36,553 nt of DNA from RGIG5327 sp045612485. GTDB lineage: Bacteria > Verrucomicrobiota > Lentisphaeria > Victivallales > UBA1829. Location of the stretch: contig JAZKZE010000036.1 in assembly GCA_045612485.1 (NCBI GenBank), positions 1-36,553 of the forward strand. Reading direction: 5' to 3'. Position 1 is the stretch's first letter; every line of letters begins with the position of its first letter. Under the pieces are notes generated by a model that was given only the letters and a program-made list of their open reading frames with translations, had not been told where the DNA came from and did no database searches. Shown piece after piece: positions 16,171-25,222 of the stretch. Both the position numbers and the translations under genes were made by a program.

Positions 16171-17490
16171 ATGATTTTTGAAGGTGCTGTTCCTGTTGAA
16201 AACCAGAAACGCTCACAGCGTAACTGGCTTTGTTTTCTCCTGTTCAACGGTTTTGCCTATATGTGTCTGGGGGAAACGGTCATCATCCTGCTTGCCCTGA
16301 AACTGGGAGCATCCGATGCGGTGGTTTCTGCACTGGGAGCTATGGTATTTCTCTCCTTTCTTCTGCTGCCGCTGGGAAAAAAGGTCGCGTCAAAGATCGG
16401 GGCAGCCCGTTCCCAGAGTTTCTTCTGGGTGGCAAGGAACATTGCAGGGTTGCTTGTGGCGGCTTCTGTTCCAGTTTCCCTGTATGTGAGCCGTCTCCTT
16501 GCGGAGATCATGCTTCTTACAGGCGGTTTCTTTTTCTATGGATTCCGTGCCGCAGGTGTCATATTTTCCCAACCTCTTATCGGCGGGATCACCTCTCCTT
16601 CCGAACGGGCATCTTTCCTTTCCAAAAGCAATATCATAGGTACGGTGACAAGTTGTATCGCTCTTATTCTTGTTGCAGTGACCTGTCAGCTTACAGAAAG
16701 CGTTTGGGCATTGATGGCGATCGCCTTATGCGGTTCCTGTATGGGAATAGCCGGTTCCCGGTTTATTCTGGGGATAGATGAGTCCTCTGTCCTGCGGGAA
16801 TCTGCCAAAAAGCCGCTTATAGGAGAGATCCGTACTGCGTTAAGTATGGATGTAGTGCGCAAACAGGTTGCGGGAACGTTCTGTGTCAATCTTGCCATCA
16901 TTCTTCTTACACCGCCCTCTCTTATTACTGTAAAACGGGGATTCGGGGTAAGTGACGGCAATGCTGTAGTTTTCTCCCTGATCCAGTGGCTTGCCGCTAT
17001 TGCCGGCTCCTATGTTGCTTCAAAAAGTGCGCGAAAATTAGGGCCCCGCCGGGTGGCGATCCTCTCCTACGGATTGATCCTCTGCATCATTCCCCTCTGG
17101 CTGTTACTGACCTCCTTTGCCGGACATTTTCCCAAAATTTGCCTCTTTTTCCCCTTTATGATCGCCGGATTCTGCTTTTTTGCATTGAATAATTCCATGA
17201 CCCATTATTTTCTGCAAATGATTGAAGAATCCAAAAGGGTGGCTGTATCCCTTCTTATTTTCACCGCTTCCGGGGCCGGGGCGGGACTTCTGGCTTTATG
17301 TATTACAAGTACGGTTCTCAATTATCTGGAAAAAGGGCCTTTCGGAACGCCCGGTCCGGAAACATACCGTATCTATTTTATTATTGCGGGGATCATTCTT
17401 CTCCCCGGACTGCTTGTTCTTTCCACACTTACTCCCCTTCCTGTGGAAAAAAGAATGATCAAAAAATCCTGGCTGGACTTCCTCTGGTAA
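16171..17490 (+). CDS. Major facilitator superfamily transporter
   Basis: A 439-residue inner-membrane protein with about 12 hydrophobic helices and basic loops placed as in MFS carriers (LGKKVASKIGAARS after the second helix; SKSARKLGPRR at the equivalent place in the second half). No family-specific signature identifies the substrate. It stands between the divergently transcribed glycan operon and the convergent glnS gene. Sugar or oligosaccharide uptake is plausible from the neighbouring operon but is only inferred. Confidence 0.85.
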   Translation: MIFEGAVPVENQKRSQRNWLCFLLFNGFAYMCLGETVIILLALKLGASDAVVSALGAMVFLSFLLLPLGKKVASKIGAARSQSFFWVARNIAGLLVAASVPVSLYVSRLLAEIMLLTGGFFFYGFRAAGVIFSQPLIGGITSPSERASFLSKSNIIGTVTSCIALILVAVTCQLTESVWALMAIALCGSCMGIAGSRFILGIDESSVLRESAKKPLIGEIRTALSMDVVRKQVAGTFCVNLAIILLTPPSLITVKRGFGVSDGNAVVFSLIQWLAAIAGSYVASKSARKLGPRRVAILSYGLILCIIPLWLLLTSFAGHFPKICLFFPFMIAGFCFFALNNSMTHYFLQMIEESKRVAVSLLIFTASGAGAGLLALCITSTVLNYLEKGPFGTPGPETYRIYFIIAGIILLPGLLVLSTLTPLPVEKRMIKKSWLDFLW

Positions 17491-17497
17491 AAAAAAG

Positions 17498-17586
17498 TAC
17501 CCGTCTGTACGGATCTGTACGGACAGAAAAAAAGACAGGTACAGAAAAATTCCGTACCTGTCCGTACTTATCCGTATTTATCCGTA
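17498..17586. repeat. TACGGA decamer array flanking the glnS terminator
   Basis: TACGGA occurs on plus at 17508 and 17518, with a degenerate TACCCG at 17498. It occurs on minus (TCCGTA on plus) at 17551, 17561, 17571 and 17581. Spacing within each group is exactly 10 bp. The two groups point toward each other around the terminator stem. A second 10-bp-spaced array of the same hexamer lies at 34903-34928. Confidence 0.75.
17527..17562 (-). terminator. Intrinsic terminator of glnS
   Basis: Read on minus, GACAGGTAC (17562-17554) pairs with GTACCTGTC (17542-17534) and is followed by seven T residues (17533-17527). It lies just beyond the glnS stop. The stem shares sequence with the surrounding decamer repeats. 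Confidence 0.8.
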
Positions 17587-17589
17587 TAA

Positions 17590-19296
17590 TTATTTCTTTT
17601 CCATTTTTGCCCAGGAATCTTTCAATGTAACGATACGGTTGAAAACGGGGGCTCCTTCTTTGCTGTCTTTGGTATCTACGCAGAAGTAGGCAAGACGTTC
17701 AAACTGGAAACGGTCACCGGCTTTGGCGGCGGCGAGAGAGGGTTCGATCTTTCCGGTAACAACTTTCAGAGAGTCTGCATTGAGATACTCTTTGTAATCT
17801 CCGGTAGCTTCACCCAGATCGGCAAGAGTGAACAATCTGTCATAGAGTCTTACTTCCGCATCCACTGCATGTTTGGCGGAGACCCAGTGGATGGTTCCTT
17901 TCACCTTTCTGCCGTCGGGGGAATTGCCGCCTTTGGAAGCGGGATCGTAGGTACAATGGATGGTTGTCACATTGCCGTCGGCATCCTTTTCAAAGGAGGT
18001 GCAGCGGACAAAGTAGGCACAGCGCAATCTGACTTCCATGCCGGGCGCAAGACGGAAGAATTTTTTTGGAGCTTCTTCTTTAAAGTCGTCCCGTTCGATA
18101 TAAAGTTCTTTTGTGAAGGGAACTTTTCTTGTACCGGCTTCCGGATCTTCCGGATTGTTGATCACATCCATTTCCTCGGTAAGATCTTCCGGATAGTTGT
18201 CAATAACTACTTTTACCGGATCCAGTACTGCCATGGCACGGGGACAGCTCTTGTTGAGTTCTTCCCGGATAAAGTATTCCAGAAGGGAAAGATCGGTAAG
18301 AGAGTTATACTTGGTTGCCCCCAGTTCTTCACAGAATCTGCGGATCACGGAAGCAGGGACTCCTCTGCGGCGCAAACCGGAAATGGTGGGCATACGGGGA
18401 TCATGCCAACCGTTGACATAATTTTCTTTCACAAGTTCCAATAATTTGCGTTTGCTCATTACCGTATAAGCCAGGTTCAGACGGGAGAACTCGATCTGTC
18501 TGGGTCTGGGTTCGGGGGCAACTGCTGCAAGAAGCCAGTCATAGAACGGTCTGTGGATCTCAAATTCCAGTGTACACATGGAGTGGGTGATGCCTTCCAC
18601 AAGGTCTTCCAGCGGATGGGCAAAGTCGTACATGGGGTAGATGCACCATTTGTCCCCGGTACGGTGGTGGGAGGTGTGACGGATACGGTAGATGATGGGG
18701 TCACGCATGTGGATGTTGGGGGATGCCATATCGATTTTTGCCCGCAATACTTTCGTGCCGTCAGCAAATTCACCTGCCCGCATACGTTCAAAAAGATCCA
18801 GGTTTTCCTCAACGGAACGGTTGCGCCAGGGACTTTCCTTACCCGGAACGGTGAGAGTACCTCTGTATTCTTTCATCTCTTCATCGGTAAGTTCACACAC
18901 ATACGCCTTGCCGTCACGGATGAGTTTGCAGGCATATTCATAGAACTTTTCAAAATAATCGGATGCGTAATAAAGGTGTTCGCCCCATTCAGCTCCCAGC
19001 CAGCGTACATCCTCCATAATGGATTCCACATATTCCGTGTCTTCCTTCACGGGGTTTGTATCATCGAAACGCAAATGGAAAGTTCCTCCGTATTTTTTTG
19101 CAGTACCGTAATCCAGACAGATAGCCTTGGCGTGTCCGATGTGCAGATATCCGTTGGGTTCCGGAGGGAATCTTGTGACCACATGGGGGCATTTGCCTGC
19201 GGCAATATCCGCATTGATGATCTCATGGATAAAATTGGTGTTGCCGTTACCGGCAGCAGCATTTTCCGCTGCGGGATTTTTTTCGTTTTCGTTCAT
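17590..19296 (-). CDS. glnS: Glutamine--tRNA ligase
   Basis: A 568-residue class I aminoacyl-tRNA synthetase that charges tRNA-Gln with glutamine. The HIGH motif appears in PPEPNGYLHIGHAK (HIGH at 52-55) and the KMSKS equivalent as VMSKRK (279-284). The catalytic domain is followed by the beta-barrel anticodon-binding domains (IYDRLF-like stretch LYDRLFTLADLGEA). Length is close to the 554 residues of E. coli GlnS, with a short Asn/Ala-rich N-terminal extension. AGGA lies upstream of the ATG. It is 45 bp after cdaR, so it is likely the last gene of the cdaA-cdaR-glnS unit, and ends at a strong terminator. Confidence 0.96.
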   Translation of the reverse strand: MNENEKNPAAENAAAGNGNTNFIHEIINADIAAGKCPHVVTRFPPEPNGYLHIGHAKAICLDYGTAKKYGGTFHLRFDDTNPVKEDTEYVESIMEDVRWLGAEWGEHLYYASDYFEKFYEYACKLIRDGKAYVCELTDEEMKEYRGTLTVPGKESPWRNRSVEENLDLFERMRAGEFADGTKVLRAKIDMASPNIHMRDPIIYRIRHTSHHRTGDKWCIYPMYDFAHPLEDLVEGITHSMCTLEFEIHRPFYDWLLAAVAPEPRPRQIEFSRLNLAYTVMSKRKLLELVKENYVNGWHDPRMPTISGLRRRGVPASVIRRFCEELGATKYNSLTDLSLLEYFIREELNKSCPRAMAVLDPVKVVIDNYPEDLTEEMDVINNPEDPEAGTRKVPFTKELYIERDDFKEEAPKKFFRLAPGMEVRLRCAYFVRCTSFEKDADGNVTTIHCTYDPASKGGNSPDGRKVKGTIHWVSAKHAVDAEVRLYDRLFTLADLGEATGDYKEYLNADSLKVVTGKIEPSLAAAKAGDRFQFERLAYFCVDTKDSKEGAPVFNRIVTLKDSWAKMEKK

Positions 19297-19341
19297 ATTT
19301 CTATCCTGCTTTGTTAAAAAGGTTATATGTTTATTTTACTT

Positions 19342-20349
19342 TTATTTTTCCACATTGGGACCGATCCGCACATTGATACTGTCCGGTACGACGGAAAGGA
19401 TGGTCAGCCCCTCCTTCTGTGCCCAGCATTTGACGGGGATGTTGTTGTAACGGCCGTTTTCTGTGATACGGGAGATGTCTGCATAGGGGACAATATCTTT
19501 TTCCGTAAGAGTTTCTATGGTGCTTTTCAGACCGGAAACCGTGATTTCCACTGTACGGTCAGAGATAATATCCACTCCGGTACGGGTATCAACAGAAGAA
19601 TTCATCAGAAGTTTGACGGGACACTTGCTGAATGTCCTCTTCAAATGGGATTTATCCACATCCACAGAGACCTGTACCTGTTCCGGAGATACCTCCAACT
19701 GGGATTTTTCCGGAAGAGCGACCTTTGCTGTATAGATGAATGAGCGTGTAATTGTATGGTCAAGAGGGATCTCTTTTGTCCGCAGACTGGTAATATCCTT
19801 CAAAAGTTCCTCCGGTCCGGAAAGCGTCACGGTGCCCGGCTGGACAGAGGCTTTTACAATGGCATATCCTTCCGGCAGTTTGCCCTTCTGGGCAATATCC
19901 GCATCCACATTGACCGTCTTTGATACTCTTCTGTCGATGGAAACTGTTACTGTCTGCGGCTGGACGTCCGCCACACTCACTCCGAAAAATGCAGAGGTGC
20001 GGACATGATCTTTCAACTTGATCTCGTACTTTTTCTGTCCCGGAATCACTGTCAGGGGAACACGGAGCCTGACATCATTTTTCTGAATATTTTTTGACGC
20101 TATGGTACTGCATCTTAATATAACGGTCACATTCTGTGTTCCTGTAAGCAGATAATGCCCTTCCGGAATGGTGATCCTCACCGGAATATTTTCCACTTTG
20201 ACCATGTGATGGGTCTTATTGCTGTGATAATAGGCAAAAATCAGCAGAGTGAGGGCCAGTGCCAGCAGTTTTCTTGCAGGGTCATTTTTGATGAAGCCGG
20301 GGGTCTTCTGATAAAGTTTTTCCCAGAATTTTCTGTTCAAGACACTCAT
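19342..20349 (-). CDS. cdaR: YbbR-domain protein, CdaA partner (CdaR-like)
   Basis: A 335-residue protein with one N-terminal membrane helix (residues ~27-42) and an extracytoplasmic part made of successive YbbR repeats (for example PEGYAIVKASVQPGTVTLSG and YLLTGTQNVTV). In Firmicutes the YbbR protein CdaR binds and modulates the diadenylate cyclase CdaA. Here the gene directly follows cdaA with an ATGA overlap, so the same partnership is expected. The symbol is by synteny and domain. Confidence 0.88.
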   Translation of the reverse strand: MSVLNRKFWEKLYQKTPGFIKNDPARKLLALALTLLIFAYYHSNKTHHMVKVENIPVRITIPEGHYLLTGTQNVTVILRCSTIASKNIQKNDVRLRVPLTVIPGQKKYEIKLKDHVRTSAFFGVSVADVQPQTVTVSIDRRVSKTVNVDADIAQKGKLPEGYAIVKASVQPGTVTLSGPEELLKDITSLRTKEIPLDHTITRSFIYTAKVALPEKSQLEVSPEQVQVSVDVDKSHLKRTFSKCPVKLLMNSSVDTRTGVDIISDRTVEITVSGLKSTIETLTEKDIVPYADISRITENGRYNNIPVKCWAQKEGLTILSVVPDSINVRIGPNVEK

Positions 20350-21215
20350 TTCGCCCCCTCTTTTCTTTCACTCTGTTTCAGAAGGATCGCTTTATCCGGG
20401 ATCATACTTTCAAAATGTTCCTGAATACGGCTTTTCTGGGAGGAATCCACCAGACGGTTCCGTAAAAAGGCAAGCAGATCCGCTTCTCCGGTATTCCGGA
20501 TGAGTTTGCCCCGGTATGCCACACTTATCGTACCGGTTTCCTCCGATACGATCACTGCAATGGCGTCCGTTTCCTCTGTAATTCCCAGGCCTGCCCTGTG
20601 TCGTGTCCCCAGAACCTGATTTACCGGCATATCATGGGCAAGAGGGAGAATGGCATGGGCTGCAACGATTTTACTGTCCTTGATGATGACGCCTCCGTCA
20701 TGCAGAGGTGAGTTGGGATAAAACAGACTTTGCAGAAGGGGTGCGGAGATCTTGCAATCCAGTGCTTCTGCGGAATTGATGATATACGCCATACCGATCT
20801 TACACTCAAAAATGATCAATGCCCCGCAATATCTGCGTGCCATCTGGAAAACAGCTTTTACCACTTCTTCAATAGCTTCAGACTGTTCCTGTTTTCTGTA
20901 AACGGAAACCGTCGTTCCCAGCAACGCCAATGCCCGCCGCAATTCCGGCTGGAATACAATGACCACCGCTGTAGCAAGTACCGGCCACAGATTCTGAAGC
21001 AGCCACCCCAGTACTTCCAGCTGCATATACTGGATGAGAATGATTGCGGCAATCAGGAAGATCACGATCCCCACAAGGATATAAACAGCTCTCGTCCCGC
21101 GGAGAAAGTATAAAATGACATATACAAGAAGAAAGATCAGGGAAAAATCCAGAACAGCCTTGAGGATACTCCAGCTCTGATTGAGCATTGCTGCATTTTC
21201 TGTAATGAATCCCAT
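20346..21215 (-). CDS. cdaA: Diadenylate cyclase CdaA
   Basis: A 289-residue membrane-bound enzyme that makes c-di-AMP from two ATP. Three N-terminal membrane helices (about 19-38, 43-62, 69-89) are followed by a linker and the DAC (DisA_N) domain. Its catalytic motifs are intact: DGG at 173-175 in LHDGGV, and GTRHRAG at 203-209. SEETG is at 224-228. The start at 21215 has AAGGAAGG upstream. It is translationally coupled to the YbbR gene, the standard arrangement for this enzyme. Confidence 0.95.
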   Translation of the reverse strand: MGFITENAAMLNQSWSILKAVLDFSLIFLLVYVILYFLRGTRAVYILVGIVIFLIAAIILIQYMQLEVLGWLLQNLWPVLATAVVIVFQPELRRALALLGTTVSVYRKQEQSEAIEEVVKAVFQMARRYCGALIIFECKIGMAYIINSAEALDCKISAPLLQSLFYPNSPLHDGGVIIKDSKIVAAHAILPLAHDMPVNQVLGTRHRAGLGITEETDAIAVIVSEETGTISVAYRGKLIRNTGEADLLAFLRNRLVDSSQKSRIQEHFESMIPDKAILLKQSERKEGAK

Positions 21216-21273
21216 ATTCCCGATCCTTCCTTTTGAAAACTTCCGGCTTTTAAGGCAGTAAATAAAACGCTGC

Positions 21274-21292
21274 CGTTATATATAATATAACG
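21274..21292 (-). promoter_or_regulatory. Palindrome over the likely -10 of cdaA
   Basis: CGTTATA (21274-21280) and TATAACG (21286-21292) form perfect 7-bp arms around TATAA. On minus the element includes TATATT, the best -10 candidate before cdaA. A -35 is not clear. It could be an operator or just an AT-rich promoter core. Confidence 0.4.
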
Positions 21293-21341
21293 CCACTTTC
21301 CCTTTCTGTCATCAGCAGGAATAAAAAAATATGAAATATTT

Positions 21342-23027
21342 TCAGAATTTTTCTGCCGGATATACCCGGTAGAGTTCCATAGGCCCTTCTGAAGCAACCC
21401 TGTGAAGTTTTGTTTCCCGCATGAATCTTTCCTGATACTGTTTCGTGATCCGGTACAGTGCCAGATTGGTGATATATACTTGATTGCGGGAAAGGAGTTC
21501 TTCCGTTAAATACCACTTATCTCCGCAAGGACCGGTTTTTTCCGGAAATGTATCTGCAATTACAAAGGGAAATGTGGTAAATACCTTTTTTTCAGGCGAT
21601 GCCCATAATGCCGCAGCATGATCCTGGGGAGAAGATGGCATTTTTTCTTTGAACGCCAGAGCAGATGTGATCTTTTCCAAAGCAACGGGTTTTCCGGCAT
21701 ATTCCAGTTCTCTGGAAAAAGGCAGGAGCGTAATGTCTTTCCGCAGATAAAATGAACTTAAACCCGGATTGAAGTTGATAATAAGATGTGATCTTTCCGG
21801 CAGATGTTTATTACAGAATTTCAGAAAAAGTATTTCTGAATAAGTAACAGGCAGCTCTTCAGAGGGAATTACAGAATTTGCAGCACCTGCGGCAAGAAGG
21901 GCGGATAAAGAAAAGGCAAAGGCAAGTTTTTTTATCTGCTTTCTCTTTGTGCAGAGAAGGATACCTCTCCATAAGGCAATACTTCCCGTACCCAGTGCCA
22001 ATATGGAGGCAGGCAGAAAAAATCTTTCAAAACAGAAACAATGGAATATATACAATGAAATCAGGACAAGATAGTGGAAAAGAACAAAGAAAAAGCCCCA
22101 TTTCCATACAGAAAAAATCTTTTCATCCGCTTGTTTTTTCCTTTGCAGAAAAATATAGAGTACACCGGAGAAAAGAAAAAAGAGAAATGGGAGAAGAACT
22201 CCCGCTGTTAAAAGCACCGGAAGATTTTTTTCTGCATAAGAAAACTGAAAGAGCAAAGAAGGAAAATCATAGGGAACAGGACACCAGTAATGGTAGCCGC
22301 TTCTTCTTATACTGCCGAAAGTTCTGTAATTATAATACAAAGTTCCGCAGAGAGTCAGAAAAGCGGGAATTACCGCTATCCCCCAGTATAAAAATCTTTT
22401 TTTCCACTCTTTTATACGGAAAAAGATCAGTAATACAAAGGGGAAAAGCATAAAATATCCGGTGGAACGGATGCCGCCTGCCCAGGCACATATAACGGCA
22501 GACAGAATAAGAAAAGAGAGAGAAAATTTTTCTTTCGATGCTGTTTTTACCAGCAGAAAAAGGGCAAGGGCAAGCAATGCTGTATAAGGGATCTCTGTCA
22601 TGGCACTGTTGCAGAAAAAAATAAACTCGGGCAAAAACAGTAAAAAGGGGAGAGAAAGAAAAACTGCCGGAGAACTTTTCAGGATCTTTCCCATTCCGGC
22701 AAAAGAAAAAAGCAGCAGCAGTGCCGCAGAAAAACATCCGTAAACCCCCGCCAGTATATCCCCTGAAAAAAGCCATACCCAGGGAGCAAAAAATGTTGCC
22801 GGAAGAATAAAGGAATACCTCGATGGATACCAGGAATCATTCAGAAAAAAGCCGCATTTGCCGTTTCGGATGATGTGATATGCAGCAAGCGCATTTTCCG
22901 TACCGTCCGGAGCTATTGCAGGAAAAAAACTGCTTTCCGCAGGATAAAACGCTGTAAGGGCAAACAGAAAAACAAGAAGGAAAAGCAGTATGAGAAAAAA
23001 TATACTTCTTTTCCTTTTGCCATCCAT
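21342..23027 (-). CDS. Multi-pass membrane protein, possible GT-C-type glycosyltransferase
   Basis: A 561-residue protein with roughly ten hydrophobic helices in the first 400 residues, then a soluble C-terminal part of about 160 residues. The first extracytoplasmic loop holds an acidic segment (APDGTENALAAYH), as in ArnT/PMT-type GT-C glycosyltransferases that use lipid-linked sugars. The overall shape fits, but no family motif is certain. It is 18 bp downstream of the MacB-like permease on the same strand, so it may be co-transcribed with the exporter. The ribosome binding site is weak (AGAGAAAG). Confidence 0.6.
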   Translation of the reverse strand: MDGKRKRSIFFLILLFLLVFLFALTAFYPAESSFFPAIAPDGTENALAAYHIIRNGKCGFFLNDSWYPSRYSFILPATFFAPWVWLFSGDILAGVYGCFSAALLLLFSFAGMGKILKSSPAVFLSLPFLLFLPEFIFFCNSAMTEIPYTALLALALFLLVKTASKEKFSLSFLILSAVICAWAGGIRSTGYFMLFPFVLLIFFRIKEWKKRFLYWGIAVIPAFLTLCGTLYYNYRTFGSIRRSGYHYWCPVPYDFPSLLFQFSYAEKNLPVLLTAGVLLPFLFFLFSGVLYIFLQRKKQADEKIFSVWKWGFFFVLFHYLVLISLYIFHCFCFERFFLPASILALGTGSIALWRGILLCTKRKQIKKLAFAFSLSALLAAGAANSVIPSEELPVTYSEILFLKFCNKHLPERSHLIINFNPGLSSFYLRKDITLLPFSRELEYAGKPVALEKITSALAFKEKMPSSPQDHAAALWASPEKKVFTTFPFVIADTFPEKTGPCGDKWYLTEELLSRNQVYITNLALYRITKQYQERFMRETKLHRVASEGPMELYRVYPAEKF

Positions 23028-23045
23028 AGTATTTGCTTTCTCTTT

Positions 23046-24407
23046 TTATTCGTAACGCAGTGCTTCAATGGGGTCGAGTTTGGAGGCTTTCCAAGCGGGA
23101 TAGAAACCGAAAAGGATCCCCACACAGGCAGATACGGCTACTGCGGTAAGCATCCCTCCGGGACTGGGTTCAATGGGCCACCCCAAATGGAGATTGACCA
23201 TAACTGCCGCACCCCGCCCCAGAAGGATCCCGAACAATCCCCCTACAAGACACAGCAGAATGGATTCCACAAGGAACTGCTTGAGGATATCCCTTGATCT
23301 TGCACCCACCGCCATACGCAGACCGATCTCTCTTGTCCGCTCTGTTACGGAAACAAGCATGATATTCATAATGCCCACGCCGCCTACCGCAAGGGATATG
23401 AGAGCGACAACAAGAAGAAGATTGGTCATAAGAGTGCTTGTTCCGGAAAGAGTCTGCATGAAGGCCGCGGAATTCATGATACGGAAGTCATCTTCCTGAT
23501 CATCTTTCAGCCTGTGCCGTTCACGCAGTACCCTTGTCACCTCCCGGACAAGACTGTTTACCTTTTCCGGCCCTGCCGCCATAAGCTGGATCTGGTCGAT
23601 ACGCTCAAATTTAGGCATGAGAAGTGTGTCTGTCGCAAGGTTGGAGGCCTGTTCCGGATAAAATGCCACGCCGGTAGCCGGATAAAGATCACTGGGGGAA
23701 CTTGAGGGCGTGCTTGTGGTATTGCTGGCACTGCCGGTTTTGAATCCTGTGATACGCAGCTGGGCAGTTGACCAGGGCATGACGATCACATCATCTTCAT
23801 CCATCCCCATCATATTCGCTCCTTTCGCCTGAAGAGTTCCGATGATACGGAAGGTCACATTTTTGATACGGATCTCCGAATCAATGGGGCTGTTGCCGCC
23901 GAAAAGTTCCTGAACAAGTTTCTGTCCGATAAGACACACTCTTGCTCTTGCATCCACTTCCCTGTCTGTAAAACATCTGCCCTCCGCCACTTTCCAGTTA
24001 CGGATGACAAGATAGGCGGGACTTGTACCGATGATCAGATTGGGGACCCAGTTGAGATTGCCCGCCACAGCCTGACTGCCGGAGGAACGTACAATGGGAG
24101 CCACCGCAGCAGCACTGGCACATTCCAGCATGATGGCGGTACAATCATCTGCCGTAAGGGAAATGGCACTTCCTGCCGACTGACGCACGCCGCCGGGATG
24201 ACGGGGGGCACCGCTCATTACAAGAATGGAATTTGCCCCCATACCTTCAATGGAACTTTTTATGGCACTTGCCGAGCCGTTGCCGATCTCCATCATGGCG
24301 ATGACTGCGGCAATACCGATAACGATCCCCAATGCGGTAAGCAATGCTCTTGTTGGATTGCGCCGCAACGCTTTTACTGCTACGCCGAGAGTTTTCCATA
24401 AAGTCAT
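23046..24407 (-). CDS. MacB-like ABC transporter permease
   Basis: A 453-residue FtsX/MacB-type permease. An N-terminal membrane helix (ALLTALGIVIGIAAVIAMM), a large periplasmic domain (~45-320) and three C-terminal helices with the family phrase VGGVGIMNIMLVSVTERTRE then IGLRMAVGARSRDI are visible. ATG 24407 is chosen: GGGGG lies upstream and the start overlaps the ATPase stop by ATGA. It forms a tripartite-type exporter with the ATPase and the MacA-like adaptor upstream; no TolC-like gene is in the window. The substrate is unknown. Confidence 0.93.
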   Translation of the reverse strand: MTLWKTLGVAVKALRRNPTRALLTALGIVIGIAAVIAMMEIGNGSASAIKSSIEGMGANSILVMSGAPRHPGGVRQSAGSAISLTADDCTAIMLECASAAAVAPIVRSSGSQAVAGNLNWVPNLIIGTSPAYLVIRNWKVAEGRCFTDREVDARARVCLIGQKLVQELFGGNSPIDSEIRIKNVTFRIIGTLQAKGANMMGMDEDDVIVMPWSTAQLRITGFKTGSASNTTSTPSSSPSDLYPATGVAFYPEQASNLATDTLLMPKFERIDQIQLMAAGPEKVNSLVREVTRVLRERHRLKDDQEDDFRIMNSAAFMQTLSGTSTLMTNLLLVVALISLAVGGVGIMNIMLVSVTERTREIGLRMAVGARSRDILKQFLVESILLCLVGGLFGILLGRGAAVMVNLHLGWPIEPSPGGMLTAVAVSACVGILFGFYPAWKASKLDPIEALRYE

Positions 24408-25192
24408 TTTGCTGCCCCCTTTCTGCCGGATGCAAGACCCAGTCCGGCACACCCGGATATGGAATCAGCGGATGTGAATGCTCCGGAAACGATCGTTCCG
24501 TCATGGATATGGATCGTCCTTTTGGCGCAGTCCGCTACTTCGGTGGAATGGGTCACAAGGATAATGGTGATGCCTTCTGCATTGAGTTCTTCAAAAAGGT
24601 TCATCACATCCACACTGGTTTTGGAATCCAGATTTCCGGTAGGTTCGTCAGCAAAGAGTACCGGCGGACGGTTCACCAGAGCCCGGGCGATGGCAACTCG
24701 CTGCTGCTGTCCTCCGGAAAGCTGGGAGGGGGCATGATCCATACGGTCGGAAAGCCCCATGCGCTCCAGCATCTCTTTCCCTCTTTTTATAACTTCGGAA
24801 TTGGATAAGCCTCCTGCGGTATAATAGAGAGGCATGATCACATTCTCCAATGCACTTGTACGGGGCAGCAGATTGAAACTCTGAAACACAAACCCGATCT
24901 TTTTATTACGGATCTGCGCTCTTTTGTCCCCGGAAACATTTCCCACCTCTTCCCCGTCAAGATAATATTCTCCGGCTGTGGGGCGGTCAAGGCATCCCAG
25001 AATGTTCATAAGGGTACTTTTGCCTGAACCGGAGGCTCCCATAAGTGCCACATACTCTCCGCGCTCCACTGTCATGGAAATTTTTTTGAGTACTGGTACT
25101 TCCAGTTCTCCGCCCAGAGAGTAGGTCTTGTCCACATCTCTCAATTCAATAAGCGGTCGTGTCCCGTTATGGATATATTTTTTTTCATCCAT
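24404..25192 (-). CDS. MacB/LolD-type ABC transporter ATPase
   Basis: A 262-residue ATPase with Walker A GASGSGKST (52-60), signature LSGGQ (158-162) and Walker B VLFADEP (178-184) followed by the D-loop GNLDS. It belongs to the MacB/LolD/FtsE group that drives FtsX-type permeases. The last 35 residues (after GTIVSGAF) are an Ala/Gly/Ser-rich tail beyond the usual end. It overlaps the permease gene by ATGA and follows the adaptor gene by 30 bp. Confidence 0.95.
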   Translation of the reverse strand: MDEKKYIHNGTRPLIELRDVDKTYSLGGELEVPVLKKISMTVERGEYVALMGASGSGKSTLMNILGCLDRPTAGEYYLDGEEVGNVSGDKRAQIRNKKIGFVFQSFNLLPRTSALENVIMPLYYTAGGLSNSEVIKRGKEMLERMGLSDRMDHAPSQLSGGQQQRVAIARALVNRPPVLFADEPTGNLDSKTSVDVMNLFEELNAEGITIILVTHSTEVADCAKRTIHIHDGTIVSGAFTSADSISGCAGLGLASGRKGAAK

Positions 25193-25222
25193 TGTTATTC
25201 TCCCCTGAAATATGATTTCTGC

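Noticed and set aside
17498..17586. CRISPR-like array
   Set aside because: The repeat unit is only 6-10 bp with no unique spacers and occurs in both orientations; no cas genes are present.
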